Notes under the pieces: generated by a model | Seen by the model: only the letters and a program-made list of their open reading frames with translations | Databases searched by the model: none | What the model was told of the DNA's origin: nothing | NCBI RefSeq assembly: GCF_000167355.1 | Contig: NZ_AAEW02000005.1 | Location: forward strand, 1-64,000 | DNA from: Desulfuromonas acetoxidans DSM 684 | Lineage (GTDB): Bacteria; Desulfobacterota; Desulfuromonadia; Desulfuromonadales; Desulfuromonadaceae | Direction of reading: 5' to 3' | DNA: 64,000 nt | Made by a program: the position numbers and the translations under genes | Shown: one piece after another, positions 55,920 through 64,000 of the stretch | Layout of the letters: every line of letters begins with the position of its first letter | Numbering within the stretch: the first letter of the stretch is position 1

Positions 55920-56204
55920 ATGGCTTCTAAATCGGATTTAAGCAGCCTGCTTAAACTCAAGCGCCGCATTCTCGAATATGTCGCGGTGGTCCGTTCGCCT
56001 CAAACACCTGTTCACGTTAAACTTCTGGCCGTTGCCGCCGGACTTTATCTGCTCATGCCTGTTGACCTGATTCCCGACATGATTCCGGTATTGGGCCTTA
56101 CCGATGATGCCGCTATAATCGGCCTCTTTCTCAGTTATCTCAATCGATTTGTCACCGAGGATATCAAGCGGTCAGTCGAGCAAAAAAACACGCCAAAAAG
56201 TTAA
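55920..56204 (+). CDS. DUF1232 (YkvA-like) small membrane protein
   Basis: 94 residues with the DUF1232 motif VKLLAVAAGLYLLMPVDLIP followed by D(M)IPVLGLTDDAA. Small membrane-associated family of unknown function. It follows umuC by 19 bases and may be read from the umuDC transcript. Confidence 0.88.
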   Translation: MASKSDLSSLLKLKRRILEYVAVVRSPQTPVHVKLLAVAAGLYLLMPVDLIPDMIPVLGLTDDAAIIGLFLSYLNRFVTEDIKRSVEQKNTPKS

Positions 56205-56338
56205 TGCCGCACCTCCAATCTTTCGTGTAGTTAATATTAAAAAGCATAATTAAAACACATACTTCGCAATGTTTTGTGTTATGTTGTCTACGTTTTTTTG
56301 TTAATGGTCTCAGCTTTGGACGCTTGGAAAGTGTTGGA

Positions 56339-57661
56339 ATGAAGGCATACCACTCCATTACCAGACGTGTTGCCGTCGGTTATCTCGTCATTGTGTTCTT
56401 CAGCACACTGGCGATCGGCTATGCCCTGACCCGTCTTCACGACCACACCAGACACACCCAACAGTTGGTTGAAACCCAGTTTCATGCTTTCACATTGCTT
56501 CGCGATATCCGTCAAAACCTACTGGCTCAGGAAAATCTTGAAAAGCAATTGCTTATTCTTGAGGACACGCAACTGCTGGATCTGGTCGAACGACGCTGGG
56601 ATGACTTTGATCTGATTCTGGCAAAATCAAAGCGCGCTACCCTGCCCGACCACTTCTCCACACTGCCGCGCACTCTGGCCAATTATCGTAAGAACGGAAA
56701 AATTCTGCTGCAGGCCTTTATGGATAAAGACTGGCAACAGGCACGCAAATACAGCAAGGCGGCAACACTGCAACGCAATCAACTCCTTGATCGTCTGTCA
56801 AAAATACGCAACATCCACCAGATTGCCGTTGATCACGATCTGCATTCGCTCTCAGAACAAAGCAACCAGGCGTTTACGGTGACAGTCTTACTTGCCTTTG
56901 CCGGCCTGCTGCTCTCTGCTCCCGTGGCATTAACGGTTATCCTGGGAATACACCGCTCTGTAAAAGCGCTGCAGGATGGAACGCGCGATATCGCTCAAGG
57001 GAACTTCAACTCAAAGCTCGGCATCCGCAGCAAAGATGAATTCGGCCAGTTGGCCCTTGATTTTTCATCCATGGCACGAAAACTTCGTGAATTGGAACAA
57101 CTGCATCTTGATGCCAACCCGCTGACCCGACTTCCCGGCAACCTGGCGATTGACCGCGAACTGGAACGACGCATCCAGGACCAGGAGGCTTTTGCCCATC
57201 TCTATATCGACTTGGATAACTTCAAAGCCTATGGTGACCGCTATGGCTACAAAGCCGGCAGCGATGTTATCCACGATGTTGGAACCATGTTGAAAAATGT
57301 GGTGAAAGATCATGGAACGGAAAATGACCTAGTCGGCCATATCGGTGGTGATGATTATGTTGTGCTGACCACTCCGGCCAAAGCCGAAACCATCGCCCAA
57401 GCCCTGATCAAAGATTTTGAAAACTATGTCCCGTCGCTCTATAACGAAGAAGATCGCAAAGCCGGATATTATATGGGCACAGATCGTTATGGTGTACAGC
57501 GGAGTTTCCCCCTGCTCACCATGTCCATTGCCGTGATCTTATCCGAAAATATGGAAAGCCCTTCCGTCTTAGCCATCAGCGATGATTGCGCCAAGATGAA
57601 AGACCACCTCAAACGACTTAAAGGTAGTAACTACCTGATTGATCGAAGAAAGCATCTCTAA
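56339..57661 (+). CDS. Membrane HAMP-GGDEF-like protein with a degenerate motif
   Basis: About 440 residues from ATG 56339. Two membrane helices (about 11-30 and 182-205) flank a helical sensory region resembling four-helix-bundle domains. HAMP (about 205-258) and a GGDEF-fold domain follow, with NPLTRLPGN at its start. The active site reads GGDDY (about 336-340) in place of GG(D/E)EF, and no RxxD site is obvious, so cyclase activity is doubtful. It could be a c-di-GMP or GTP sensor. It overlaps the next gene by one base (TAATG). Confidence 0.85.
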   Translation: MKAYHSITRRVAVGYLVIVFFSTLAIGYALTRLHDHTRHTQQLVETQFHAFTLLRDIRQNLLAQENLEKQLLILEDTQLLDLVERRWDDFDLILAKSKRATLPDHFSTLPRTLANYRKNGKILLQAFMDKDWQQARKYSKAATLQRNQLLDRLSKIRNIHQIAVDHDLHSLSEQSNQAFTVTVLLAFAGLLLSAPVALTVILGIHRSVKALQDGTRDIAQGNFNSKLGIRSKDEFGQLALDFSSMARKLRELEQLHLDANPLTRLPGNLAIDRELERRIQDQEAFAHLYIDLDNFKAYGDRYGYKAGSDVIHDVGTMLKNVVKDHGTENDLVGHIGGDDYVVLTTPAKAETIAQALIKDFENYVPSLYNEEDRKAGYYMGTDRYGVQRSFPLLTMSIAVILSENMESPSVLAISDDCAKMKDHLKRLKGSNYLIDRRKHL

Positions 57662-58041
57662 TGATATTTCGTTCTCTTACTATTTCACTTTGCCTTGCTC
57701 TCCTGCTCTCCGCCTGCACCCCGCCAACATTCTGGCAAGAGAAACAACGGCAAAAAACCTTTACAGAAGCCCTTGATCATTATCTGTCTGAACAAGATCG
57801 CACCTTTCTTGAAGAGATCGCGCTCAGTCAACCTGCAACCCCCTGGTCTCAACGTGCCCAACAACTTGTGAATCGCCTGGATAAACTTGAGCAACAACAG
57901 CAAGATACCGCACAAGAATTACAAATCACCCGGCAACACTGTGCAGAAAATATGCAACTCCTTGAACAGGAGAACCAAGATCTCCAAGAGACCATGGATC
58001 AACTCAAACAACTCTTTATCGATATGGAGTTGCGTGAATAA
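57661..58041 (+). CDS. Small coiled-coil lipoprotein
   Basis: 126 residues. A signal peptide ends in the lipobox LLSAC. The rest is helical, with a Gln/Glu-rich coiled coil (about 75-122) ending in MELRE. No family recognised. Start overlaps the stop of the GGDEF-like gene, so the membrane signalling protein and this lipoprotein are probably made and perhaps work together. Confidence 0.8.
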   Translation: MIFRSLTISLCLALLLSACTPPTFWQEKQRQKTFTEALDHYLSEQDRTFLEEIALSQPATPWSQRAQQLVNRLDKLEQQQQDTAQELQITRQHCAENMQLLEQENQDLQETMDQLKQLFIDMELRE

Positions 58042-58266
58042 GATTAAGCTCTCATCGTATTCTAGCCATTCTTGAGCCCCCTCCAATAAGTAACGCTATA
58101 ATTTATTAAATCCTTCCTTGACTCCATTCGTCTTTTTTTCGTAAACTTTGGTAAATTTATACTAAACATAGGTTCCGGTTATCGCGCTCTAGGATCTACA
58201 GCGTAAACAGCTAGATTTGAAAATATGGGGGGAAGTGCTCGTCCTCCCTCCGCGTAAGGAGTATTA

Positions 58267-58905
58267 ATGATCAGGATACTTGTGACAATCCTGTTGGCCA
58301 TGGGCCTGAGTTTCCCATGTTCATCTATGGCAACATCGCCTGCTTCCAGTGTTGTTCATTACGACGAACAGCACGATTTGCTTGACATCAAAGCAACCCA
58401 AGCCTCTCTACAAAATCTCTGTAGCCGTATTTCCGATGCCACTGGAGTGATTTTCGATCTATCTCCTGAAGCCGAACAGCAAATCAGCTTCAATTCAAGT
58501 CAGAAAAGTGTTGAAGAAACCCTAAAGGATCTTATGGTCTCAACGCATCTCAGTCATATGTTTGTCTATGCAACAAAAAGTGGAAAAACACGCCTTTACC
58601 AAGTGAAAATCCTCGCTAGAACATTTGATTCAGGAAACCAACACAGCACGCAGCAAACGCCAATGACAACCGAGCAACGTCGTCAATTTCTTGCTGAGCT
58701 AAAAGAGAAACGTGAGAAGAAGTTTGAGCAGGCAATGCTCAAACCGACATCTTTCGAAAACAACGCGCCACCACAACCCGTGATCCCCCAGCCACCTTCA
58801 ATGCCAAACGAGCATCAAGGTTTGATTTTTCCGCGGTGGAATTCGAAAAATCCCCCCATCGATTTTAAAATGCAACCGACACGAGAACAAGGAGACAACC
58901 AATGA
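58267..58905 (+). CDS. Exported STN-like protein, copy 1
   Basis: 212 residues with a signal peptide (ILLAMGLSFPCSSMA). The mature N-terminal part (about 32-115) resembles the secretin/TonB short N-terminal (STN) fold: LLDIKATQASLQNLCSRISDATGV, then SFNSSQKSVEETLKDLMV. A charged helix (EQRRQFLAELKEKREKKFEQ) and a Pro-rich tail follow. It overlaps the next gene by 4 bases. A second, nearly identical copy starts at 60878. Function unknown; export and an STN fold suggest a role at the outer membrane. Confidence 0.8.
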   Translation: MIRILVTILLAMGLSFPCSSMATSPASSVVHYDEQHDLLDIKATQASLQNLCSRISDATGVIFDLSPEAEQQISFNSSQKSVEETLKDLMVSTHLSHMFVYATKSGKTRLYQVKILARTFDSGNQHSTQQTPMTTEQRRQFLAELKEKREKKFEQAMLKPTSFENNAPPQPVIPQPPSMPNEHQGLIFPRWNSKNPPIDFKMQPTREQGDNQ

Positions 58906-60707
58906 ATCTGGTCAAAGGACTACAAAACCTTCTGGGGGTCAGCATTCTGCTCACCCTACTGGCAGCGTGCAGCAATGGCAGCTCACACAGGACAACAACC
59001 GAAACCACGTTTCCATTTGGTGCTGAAGAGGTGATCTCTGAAACTGATTACGATGGCGACGGGCATTGGGATACAAGAACAATCTATTCCTTTGTTTACA
59101 ATGAGGATCTTCAAGTCACTGAAGTTACAGGTATTTATGAAGATGATGAGAATGCCGACGGGATTGCTGATTCCAGAACCATTAACACATCAACCTACGA
59201 TCCGACCATTACTGCTGAAGAGATCATGATTAAAAGCGCGGTTCAAAAAGTGGCTGCACCTTCCAATAACAGTGTCTTTGGCGCTGTGCTTTCACATATC
59301 TTAGTGGAGTACCGCTCTAATGAAGTAAGCGGTGAAATTGCAGAGTACCCCAATTACCGCCGCGAAGAAAGCTACACGTATACAGATGAAGGGAAAGTCC
59401 TTAGTTATTCTTATCTCAGATTTTACTACAATGAGGAAGACGGGACACTTTCTGAGTCTTATTCCCATACGAGAACAAAAACGTACGATGAGGACGGAAA
59501 GACAATAGAGGAGTCCGATTCCTCGTCTGATGACAATGATGGCGACGGTGTACTCGACAGTAGCAGATCAACAATCTGCACAATGACCTACGATAGTAAC
59601 GGCTATCTCACAAGCCAAAGTTGCACGAGGACAGAAGATGGTGGCGACCCTACCGTCGACGAAATGACCTGCACGCATACCTATACGGATGGGTTGTTGA
59701 CCCAAACCACTGTCACGGAAACAGGCGAACAGCCTTACACGCTTGATTTTACGTATAATGAAGATGGTCTGGTCGCGACAAAAACAAAGACTTCCGACAA
59801 TGATGTCTACAGACTTGCTTTCACTTATGATTCTGAAGGGCGGGTTATCAGCTATACCCATCGCAATGAGAATGATTATGATGGTGATGACATCCTGAAC
59901 TCAGTCACGGAATATCTCTACACGTTCAGCTATGATGACAGTGGCCGCATAACGGAATACAGCAGGCAGTACCGTTATGACAACACTCCGGCCACCCCCG
60001 AGTACTCTAGCAATGAGATCGATACACACATTTACAGCTATACCGAAAGCGGATCAGTCTCATCTTATAGTTATACCAGCCAGAACGATCTGGATCTGGA
60101 TGGCGAAATGGATAACGTGACACACACCAGAAATTATGAATTCAGCTATGATAACGGTTCTCTTGTTTCAATAAGCTATGACAATGAAGCGACGGGCGAT
60201 TATCATGAGCATAGCACTCAAGTACTCACCTATCAGGATGGATTGATTAAAACCTCTGTTTGGGAGGGCGATGATGACAATGACGGCATCATCGATGACG
60301 CCACAACCACTGAAATAACCTACGATGCTTCGGGCCGAATGAGCGCCTATGTGGAGACCGATTATGATGGTAACTACGCCTCTGTTGAGGAAACTCAAGC
60401 CGTAGCCTTAACCTACAATGCGGATGACACGGTCACAGGCACCATCACCACCACGTCCTATGGTGAAGGTGACCCGGAGGTCACAACGACACCCGTCAGT
60501 ATTGATTTTTCAGCCAATGGATTACCCAGTGGCGGTATGGAATTTTCGTCAGGAAGCTTTTCCCCTGACTATTGTGTCACGCCTTCAGCAGAGACTCTGC
60601 TTTATTATTACAGATCAGATTACATCGAAGAACAGAGTTATCTCATCAATATTAACATTCCTAAGGTACTTGGTATCTTGTGGAATACCTCCAGCGAAGA
60701 CAATTAA
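58902..60707 (+). CDS. Large repeat lipoprotein with Ca-loop/YD-like repeats, copy 1
   Basis: 601 residues. The signal peptide ends in LLAAC (lipobox). The body is a tandem array in which acidic loops of the D-x-D-x-D-G type (DYDGDGHWD, DENADGIAD, DNDGDGVLD, DLDLDGEMD, DDDNDGIIDD) are each followed by strands such as TYDSNGYL or SYDDSGRI, resembling TSP3/dockerin-like calcium loops mixed with YD repeats. No toxin or RHS core domain follows. Predicted surface-exposed, calcium-stabilised lipoprotein. Unknown function; strongly linked to its STN-like partner. Confidence 0.8.
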   Translation: MNLVKGLQNLLGVSILLTLLAACSNGSSHRTTTETTFPFGAEEVISETDYDGDGHWDTRTIYSFVYNEDLQVTEVTGIYEDDENADGIADSRTINTSTYDPTITAEEIMIKSAVQKVAAPSNNSVFGAVLSHILVEYRSNEVSGEIAEYPNYRREESYTYTDEGKVLSYSYLRFYYNEEDGTLSESYSHTRTKTYDEDGKTIEESDSSSDDNDGDGVLDSSRSTICTMTYDSNGYLTSQSCTRTEDGGDPTVDEMTCTHTYTDGLLTQTTVTETGEQPYTLDFTYNEDGLVATKTKTSDNDVYRLAFTYDSEGRVISYTHRNENDYDGDDILNSVTEYLYTFSYDDSGRITEYSRQYRYDNTPATPEYSSNEIDTHIYSYTESGSVSSYSYTSQNDLDLDGEMDNVTHTRNYEFSYDNGSLVSISYDNEATGDYHEHSTQVLTYQDGLIKTSVWEGDDDNDGIIDDATTTEITYDASGRMSAYVETDYDGNYASVEETQAVALTYNADDTVTGTITTTSYGEGDPEVTTTPVSIDFSANGLPSGGMEFSSGSFSPDYCVTPSAETLLYYYRSDYIEEQSYLININIPKVLGILWNTSSEDN

Positions 60708-60715
60708 CTAAAAAG

Positions 60716-60749
60716 TGCGGTTGGACGTTTAACTAGACGTCCGACCGCA
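60716..60749 (+). terminator. Terminator after pair 1
   Basis: TGCGGTTGGACGT and ACGTCCGACCGCA (one G-T pair) form a 13-bp stem followed by TTTAATTATTATT. A related GGACGT-containing stem follows pair 2. Confidence 0.82.
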
Positions 60750-60877
60750 TTTAATTATTATTTGCCGAAATGTCTGATACACCTTCCCACCTCAAGATGA
60801 ACTTATTACTTCAACTATGCTGACGTACTAGCGTCATTTGGGAAATGCTCGCCTTTCTGCCGAGTAAAGGATTCGTA

Positions 60878-61516
60878 ATGATCTGGAAACTTGTGACAAT
60901 CCTGTTGGCCATGGGCCTGAGTTTCCCATGTTCATCTATGGCAACATCGCCTGCTTCCAGTGTTGTTCATTACGACGAACAGCACGATTTGCTTGACATC
61001 AAAGCAACCCAAGCCTCTCTACAAAATCTCTGTAGCCGTATTTCCGATGCCACTGGAGTGATTTTCGATCTATCTCCTGAAGCCGAACAGCAAATCAGCT
61101 TCAATTCAAGTCAGAAAAGTGTTGAAGAAACCTTGAATGATCTTGTCGTCTCAACGCATCTCAGTCATATGTTTGTCTATGCAACAAAAAGTGGAAAAAC
61201 GCGCCTTTACCAAGTGAAAATCCTCGCTAGAACATCTGATTCAGGAAACCAACGCAGCAAGCAGCAAACGCCAATGACAACCGAGCAACGTCGTCAATTT
61301 CTTGCTGAGCTAAGAGAGAAACGTGAGAAGAAATTTGAGCAGGCAATGCTCAAACCGACATTTTTCGAAAACAACGCGCCACCACAACCCGTGATTCCCC
61401 AGCCACCTTCAATGCCAAGCGAGCATCAAGGTTTGACTCTTCCGGGTTGGAATTCGCAAACCCACCCCATCGGCTTTAACATGCAACCGACACTTGAACA
61501 AGGAGACAACAAATGA
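60878..61516 (+). CDS. Exported STN-like protein, copy 2
   Basis: 212 residues, same architecture as the gene at 58267 and nearly identical in sequence, including about 245 identical consecutive bases from the first codons to the GVEET segment. Start chosen as ATG 60878 to match copy 1; an upstream frame from 60845 is not shared. Differences concentrate in the C-terminal half (for example LNDLVV against LKDLMV). Overlaps the following lipoprotein gene by 4 bases. Confidence 0.8.
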   Translation: MIWKLVTILLAMGLSFPCSSMATSPASSVVHYDEQHDLLDIKATQASLQNLCSRISDATGVIFDLSPEAEQQISFNSSQKSVEETLNDLVVSTHLSHMFVYATKSGKTRLYQVKILARTSDSGNQRSKQQTPMTTEQRRQFLAELREKREKKFEQAMLKPTFFENNAPPQPVIPQPPSMPSEHQGLTLPGWNSQTHPIGFNMQPTLEQGDNK

Positions 61517-63387
61517 ATCTGGTCAAAGGGCTACCAAACCTCCTGTGGCTGTGCATTCTGATCACCCTGCTGACAGCGTGTAGCAACAGCAGCTCGCACA
61601 GAGCAACAACCGAAGCTACCACCTTGCCATTTGGTGCCGAAGAAGTCACCGCAGAGACAGATTACGATGGTGATGGTCATTGGGACACAAGAACAACCTA
61701 TTCTTTTGTTTACAATGAGGATCTTCAGGTCACGGAAGCAACAATCATTTATGAAGATGACGACAATGCCGATGGTATCGCCGATTCGAGGACCACTGAA
61801 ACATATGTTTATGATCCAACAATTGAAGCCGAAGACATTACGATCAGGAGAGCCGTTCAAAAAGGTGCCGCGCCTTCCAACAACAGCGCCTTTGGAGCGC
61901 TGATTTCCCAAATTTCAGTGAACTACAGATCTGATGAAATAAGTGGCGAAATTGCAGAGTATCCCTATTCTCGACGCGAATACACCTACACATATACAGC
62001 TGAAGGAAAATTGCTCAGTTACTCCAATACCCGTTTTTATTACAACGAAAGTGACGGGACTCTTTCAGAGTCGAACTCCACGACAACGACAAACACATAT
62101 GATGAAGACGGAAAGACGATAGGTGGTTCTTTTTATGATGCTACTGACAATAATGGCGACGGCATCCTCGACGACAGTGAATCAATAGTATGTACGATAA
62201 CCTACGACAGTAGCGGATACCTCACTAGTCAAAGCTGTGTGACGACAAGTGACGATGATGGCGATGGTCCTACAGAAGCAACAGAAACAGTCAGTGATAC
62301 AACTTACACACATACCTATACGGATGGGGTGTTGACTCAAACCATTGTTGAAGGTGGTGACGAAATATTTAATACTCCTTACACGCTCGATTTCACCTAC
62401 AATGAAGATGGCCTGGTCGCCACAAAAACAAAGTCTTACAACAATTATGGTGAGAGTGGCATTGATACCTATTACAGACTCTCCTTCAGTTATGACTCAG
62501 AAGGTCGAGTCATCGGCTACACCAATCGCTTTGAATATGATTCTAATGACGATGAGGTTCTGGACTATTTTGAGGAACGGATTTACACTTTCAGCTATGA
62601 TGACAACGCACGCATTTTGACAAGCAATTATCAGTACCGAGATGACAGCACACCCACCGTAGAAGGGTACAATAGCAACTACCTGTACACCCATACGTAT
62701 AGCTATACCGATGATGGATTGCTTTCATCCTATGATCGTACCTATCAGACCGATCTGGATCGGGATGGTGAAGTTGACAACGTGAGTTACACCAGAAATA
62801 TCGAATACACTTATGAAAACGGTTATCTTGCTTCACTAAACTACGATTATGAAAGCACTGGCGATGATGAGGTCATTGACTCTCAGGATCATGAAACCCA
62901 AGTGTTCACCTATCAGGATGGGCTGCTTAAAACCATCGTCTGGGAAGACGATGACAATAATGATGGCGCGATTGATGAAGCCACAACGATAGAAGCAACC
63001 TATGATGCATCAGGCCGAGTGACCGCCTACGAGGCCATCAATTATGATGGTGACTATGCCTCACTTGATGAAGCTCAAGCCGTAGCGTTAACCTACAACG
63101 CCGATGACACGGTAACAGGAACAATCACGATGACCAGTTACGGTGAAGGTGATCCCGAGGTGACAACAACCCCAGTGAACATCGATTTTTCAGCCAATGG
63201 ATTGCCAAGTGGTGGCATGGATTATACATTCGACACCATTGAACCCGACTATTGTGTTACCCCTTCAACTGAGACTCTTCTCTATTATCACGGGGACAAT
63301 TACATTAAAGAACAGACTTATCTCATCAATATCAAAATCCCTAAGATCCTTGGTATCATGTGGATGGTCTCCATGAGCGATTCTTAA
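61513..63387 (+). CDS. Large repeat lipoprotein with Ca-loop/YD-like repeats, copy 2
   Basis: 624 residues, homologous to the gene at 58902 along its whole length but clearly diverged. It has the same LLTAC lipobox region, the DYDGDGHWD opening, repeated acidic loops (DDNADGIAD, DNNGDGILDD, DLDRDGEVD, DDNNDGAIDE) and a shared C-terminal block (SANGLPSGGM, DYCVTPS.ETLLYY). It is 23 residues longer through small insertions in the repeats. Unknown function, predicted surface lipoprotein. Confidence 0.8.
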   Translation: MNLVKGLPNLLWLCILITLLTACSNSSSHRATTEATTLPFGAEEVTAETDYDGDGHWDTRTTYSFVYNEDLQVTEATIIYEDDDNADGIADSRTTETYVYDPTIEAEDITIRRAVQKGAAPSNNSAFGALISQISVNYRSDEISGEIAEYPYSRREYTYTYTAEGKLLSYSNTRFYYNESDGTLSESNSTTTTNTYDEDGKTIGGSFYDATDNNGDGILDDSESIVCTITYDSSGYLTSQSCVTTSDDDGDGPTEATETVSDTTYTHTYTDGVLTQTIVEGGDEIFNTPYTLDFTYNEDGLVATKTKSYNNYGESGIDTYYRLSFSYDSEGRVIGYTNRFEYDSNDDEVLDYFEERIYTFSYDDNARILTSNYQYRDDSTPTVEGYNSNYLYTHTYSYTDDGLLSSYDRTYQTDLDRDGEVDNVSYTRNIEYTYENGYLASLNYDYESTGDDEVIDSQDHETQVFTYQDGLLKTIVWEDDDNNDGAIDEATTIEATYDASGRVTAYEAINYDGDYASLDEAQAVALTYNADDTVTGTITMTSYGEGDPEVTTTPVNIDFSANGLPSGGMDYTFDTIEPDYCVTPSTETLLYYHGDNYIKEQTYLINIKIPKILGIMWMVSMSDS

Positions 63388-63394
63388 AAACAAT

Positions 63395-63436
63395 CCGGCC
63401 GGGCGTTCAACTGAACGTCCGGCCGGGTTTCTTTTA
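63395..63436 (+). terminator. Terminator after pair 2
   Basis: CCGGCCGGGCGTTCA and TGAACGTCCGGCCGG form a 15-bp stem with a 2-base spacer, followed by GTTTCTTTT. The position after the gene is equivalent to that of the terminator of pair 1. Confidence 0.88.
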
Positions 63437-63542
63437 CCATTCGACTCTCACACCACCCGTTCTTCACTCTTCCCCTCATCTTGAATTCTCACTTCACCAT
63501 GTTATAGTAATTACTCATTTTCCTTAACCAACTGGAGTGAAA

Positions 63543-64000
63543 ATGTCTCTACAGGGCAACACACCTCTGATTTTTGGAGAGGTTCTCTACGACATCTTCC
63601 CGGACCAGTCAGTTCTTGGAGGTGCTCCGTTCAATGTTTGCTGGCATTTAGCCGGATTTGGCCTTGACCCGCAATTTATCAGCCGTATCGGCACTGACAC
63701 TCTTGGCGATCAGGTTGTTCAATCCATGCACGATTGGGGGCTGGCGACCCAAGGGGTACAACGAGATGACAATCATACAACCGGGCGGGTTTCCGTCTCA
63801 CTGCAGCAAGGCCAGCCGCAGTATCTGATCGAGGAAAACCAGGCCTACGACCATATCGCCTCGGATCAGCATTATCCTTCCTATCCGCAAACACCACTGC
63901 TTTATCACGGCACCCTGGCCTTACGCTCCACAACCAACAGAAACACTCTCAACCATCTTCTCTCATCCACTCAGGCACCCAGTTTTGTGGATCTCAACCT
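63543..64000 (+). CDS. PfkB-family carbohydrate kinase (fructokinase-like), truncated at the window edge
   Basis: First 152 codons only; the frame is open to the edge. The N-terminus LIFGEVLYDIFPD and VLGGAPFNVCWHLAGFGL match the PfkB sugar-kinase fold (GE.L.D and GGAP.N motifs), with SRIGTDTLGDQVVQSM following. The C-terminal signature with the catalytic Asp lies outside the window. Fructokinase is the commonest assignment for this subgroup; substrate is not certain. Confidence 0.88.
   Translation, partial: MSLQGNTPLIFGEVLYDIFPDQSVLGGAPFNVCWHLAGFGLDPQFISRIGTDTLGDQVVQSMHDWGLATQGVQRDDNHTTGRVSVSLQQGQPQYLIEENQAYDHIASDQHYPSYPQTPLLYHGTLALRSTTNRNTLNHLLSSTQAPSFVDLN

Noticed and set aside
58081-58266. 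Possible c-di-GMP (GEMM) riboswitch before the first STN-like gene
   Set aside because: A segment looking like AGCGTAAACAGCTA recalls the core, but the rest of the GEMM consensus and the second stem are missing, and the equivalent region before copy 2 has no match.

Overview
The window looks like a chromosomal segment of a mesophilic deltaproteobacterium of the Desulfuromonas/Geobacter type (Desulfuromonadota), at about 50% GC. This rests on protein style and gene content: a PyrR-led pyr operon, an archaeal-type ApgM, a CxxCH haem-binding sensor kinase, many c-di-GMP proteins and a Geobacter-like lepA-lepB-mutS-amidase-glnD-xerD-apgM order. It is inference; no taxonomic marker such as rRNA is present, and I found no tRNA and no CRISPR array.

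Layout. (1) 1-14.6 kb, all on +: lepA, lepB, mutS, a cell-wall amidase, glnD, xerD, apgM, an orphan ABC permease, a SEC-C protein, an NSS symporter and mutM. (2) 15.4-16.4 kb, on -: a pilin-like protein with a zinc-ribbon membrane partner. (3) 16.6-18.0 kb: moaE-like, moaC, mog. (4) 18.0-26.3 kb: a pyrimidine operon (pyrR-pyrB-pyrC-carA-carB, then greA and a DUF1858 protein) behind a leader with a recognisable PyrR-binding loop and a terminator. (5) 26.3-29.7 kb: recG and an M20 amidohydrolase. (6) 29.7-32.9 kb: a small accessory element bounded by a site closely resembling a chromosomal dif (XerC/XerD) site. It carries a rolling-circle (HUH) replication initiator, an unknown partner ORF, a ribbon-helix-helix regulator, strong hairpins and a decayed tandem second copy. 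(7) 32.9-35.5 kb: FMN riboswitch, ribB, HDOD-GGDEF protein. (8) 35.5-36.8 kb: an intact IS3-family insertion sequence with a -1 frameshift signal and a 3-bp target duplication. (9) 36.8-45.8 kb, mixed strands: a flavoprotein without redox cysteines, a sterol-desaturase-like hydroxylase, a COG0857 P-loop protein, DUF423, a LEA-type lipoprotein, rlmG, an MBL hydrolase and a divergent acetate-kinase paralogue. (10) 45.9-52.7 kb, signalling: haem-binding sensor kinase, CheY-like regulator, REC-PAS-GGDEF-EAL protein and, convergently, a chemoreceptor. (11) 53-58 kb: ferritin-like protein, small membrane protein, umuDC, DUF1232, a degenerate GGDEF protein and a lipoprotein. (12) 58.2-63.4 kb: two tandem copies of an undescribed pair, an exported STN-like protein plus a large lipoprotein of Ca-binding/YD-like repeats. 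A pfkB-family kinase runs off the right edge.

The main unusual finding is the dif-like site with its small Xer-exploiting, satellite-like element. Hand-counted lines suggest that the G-over-C excess of the + strand disappears or reverses across this part of the window, as expected at a replication terminus. The second is the duplicated surface-protein pair, whose first genes share a long identical tract while their partners have diverged.
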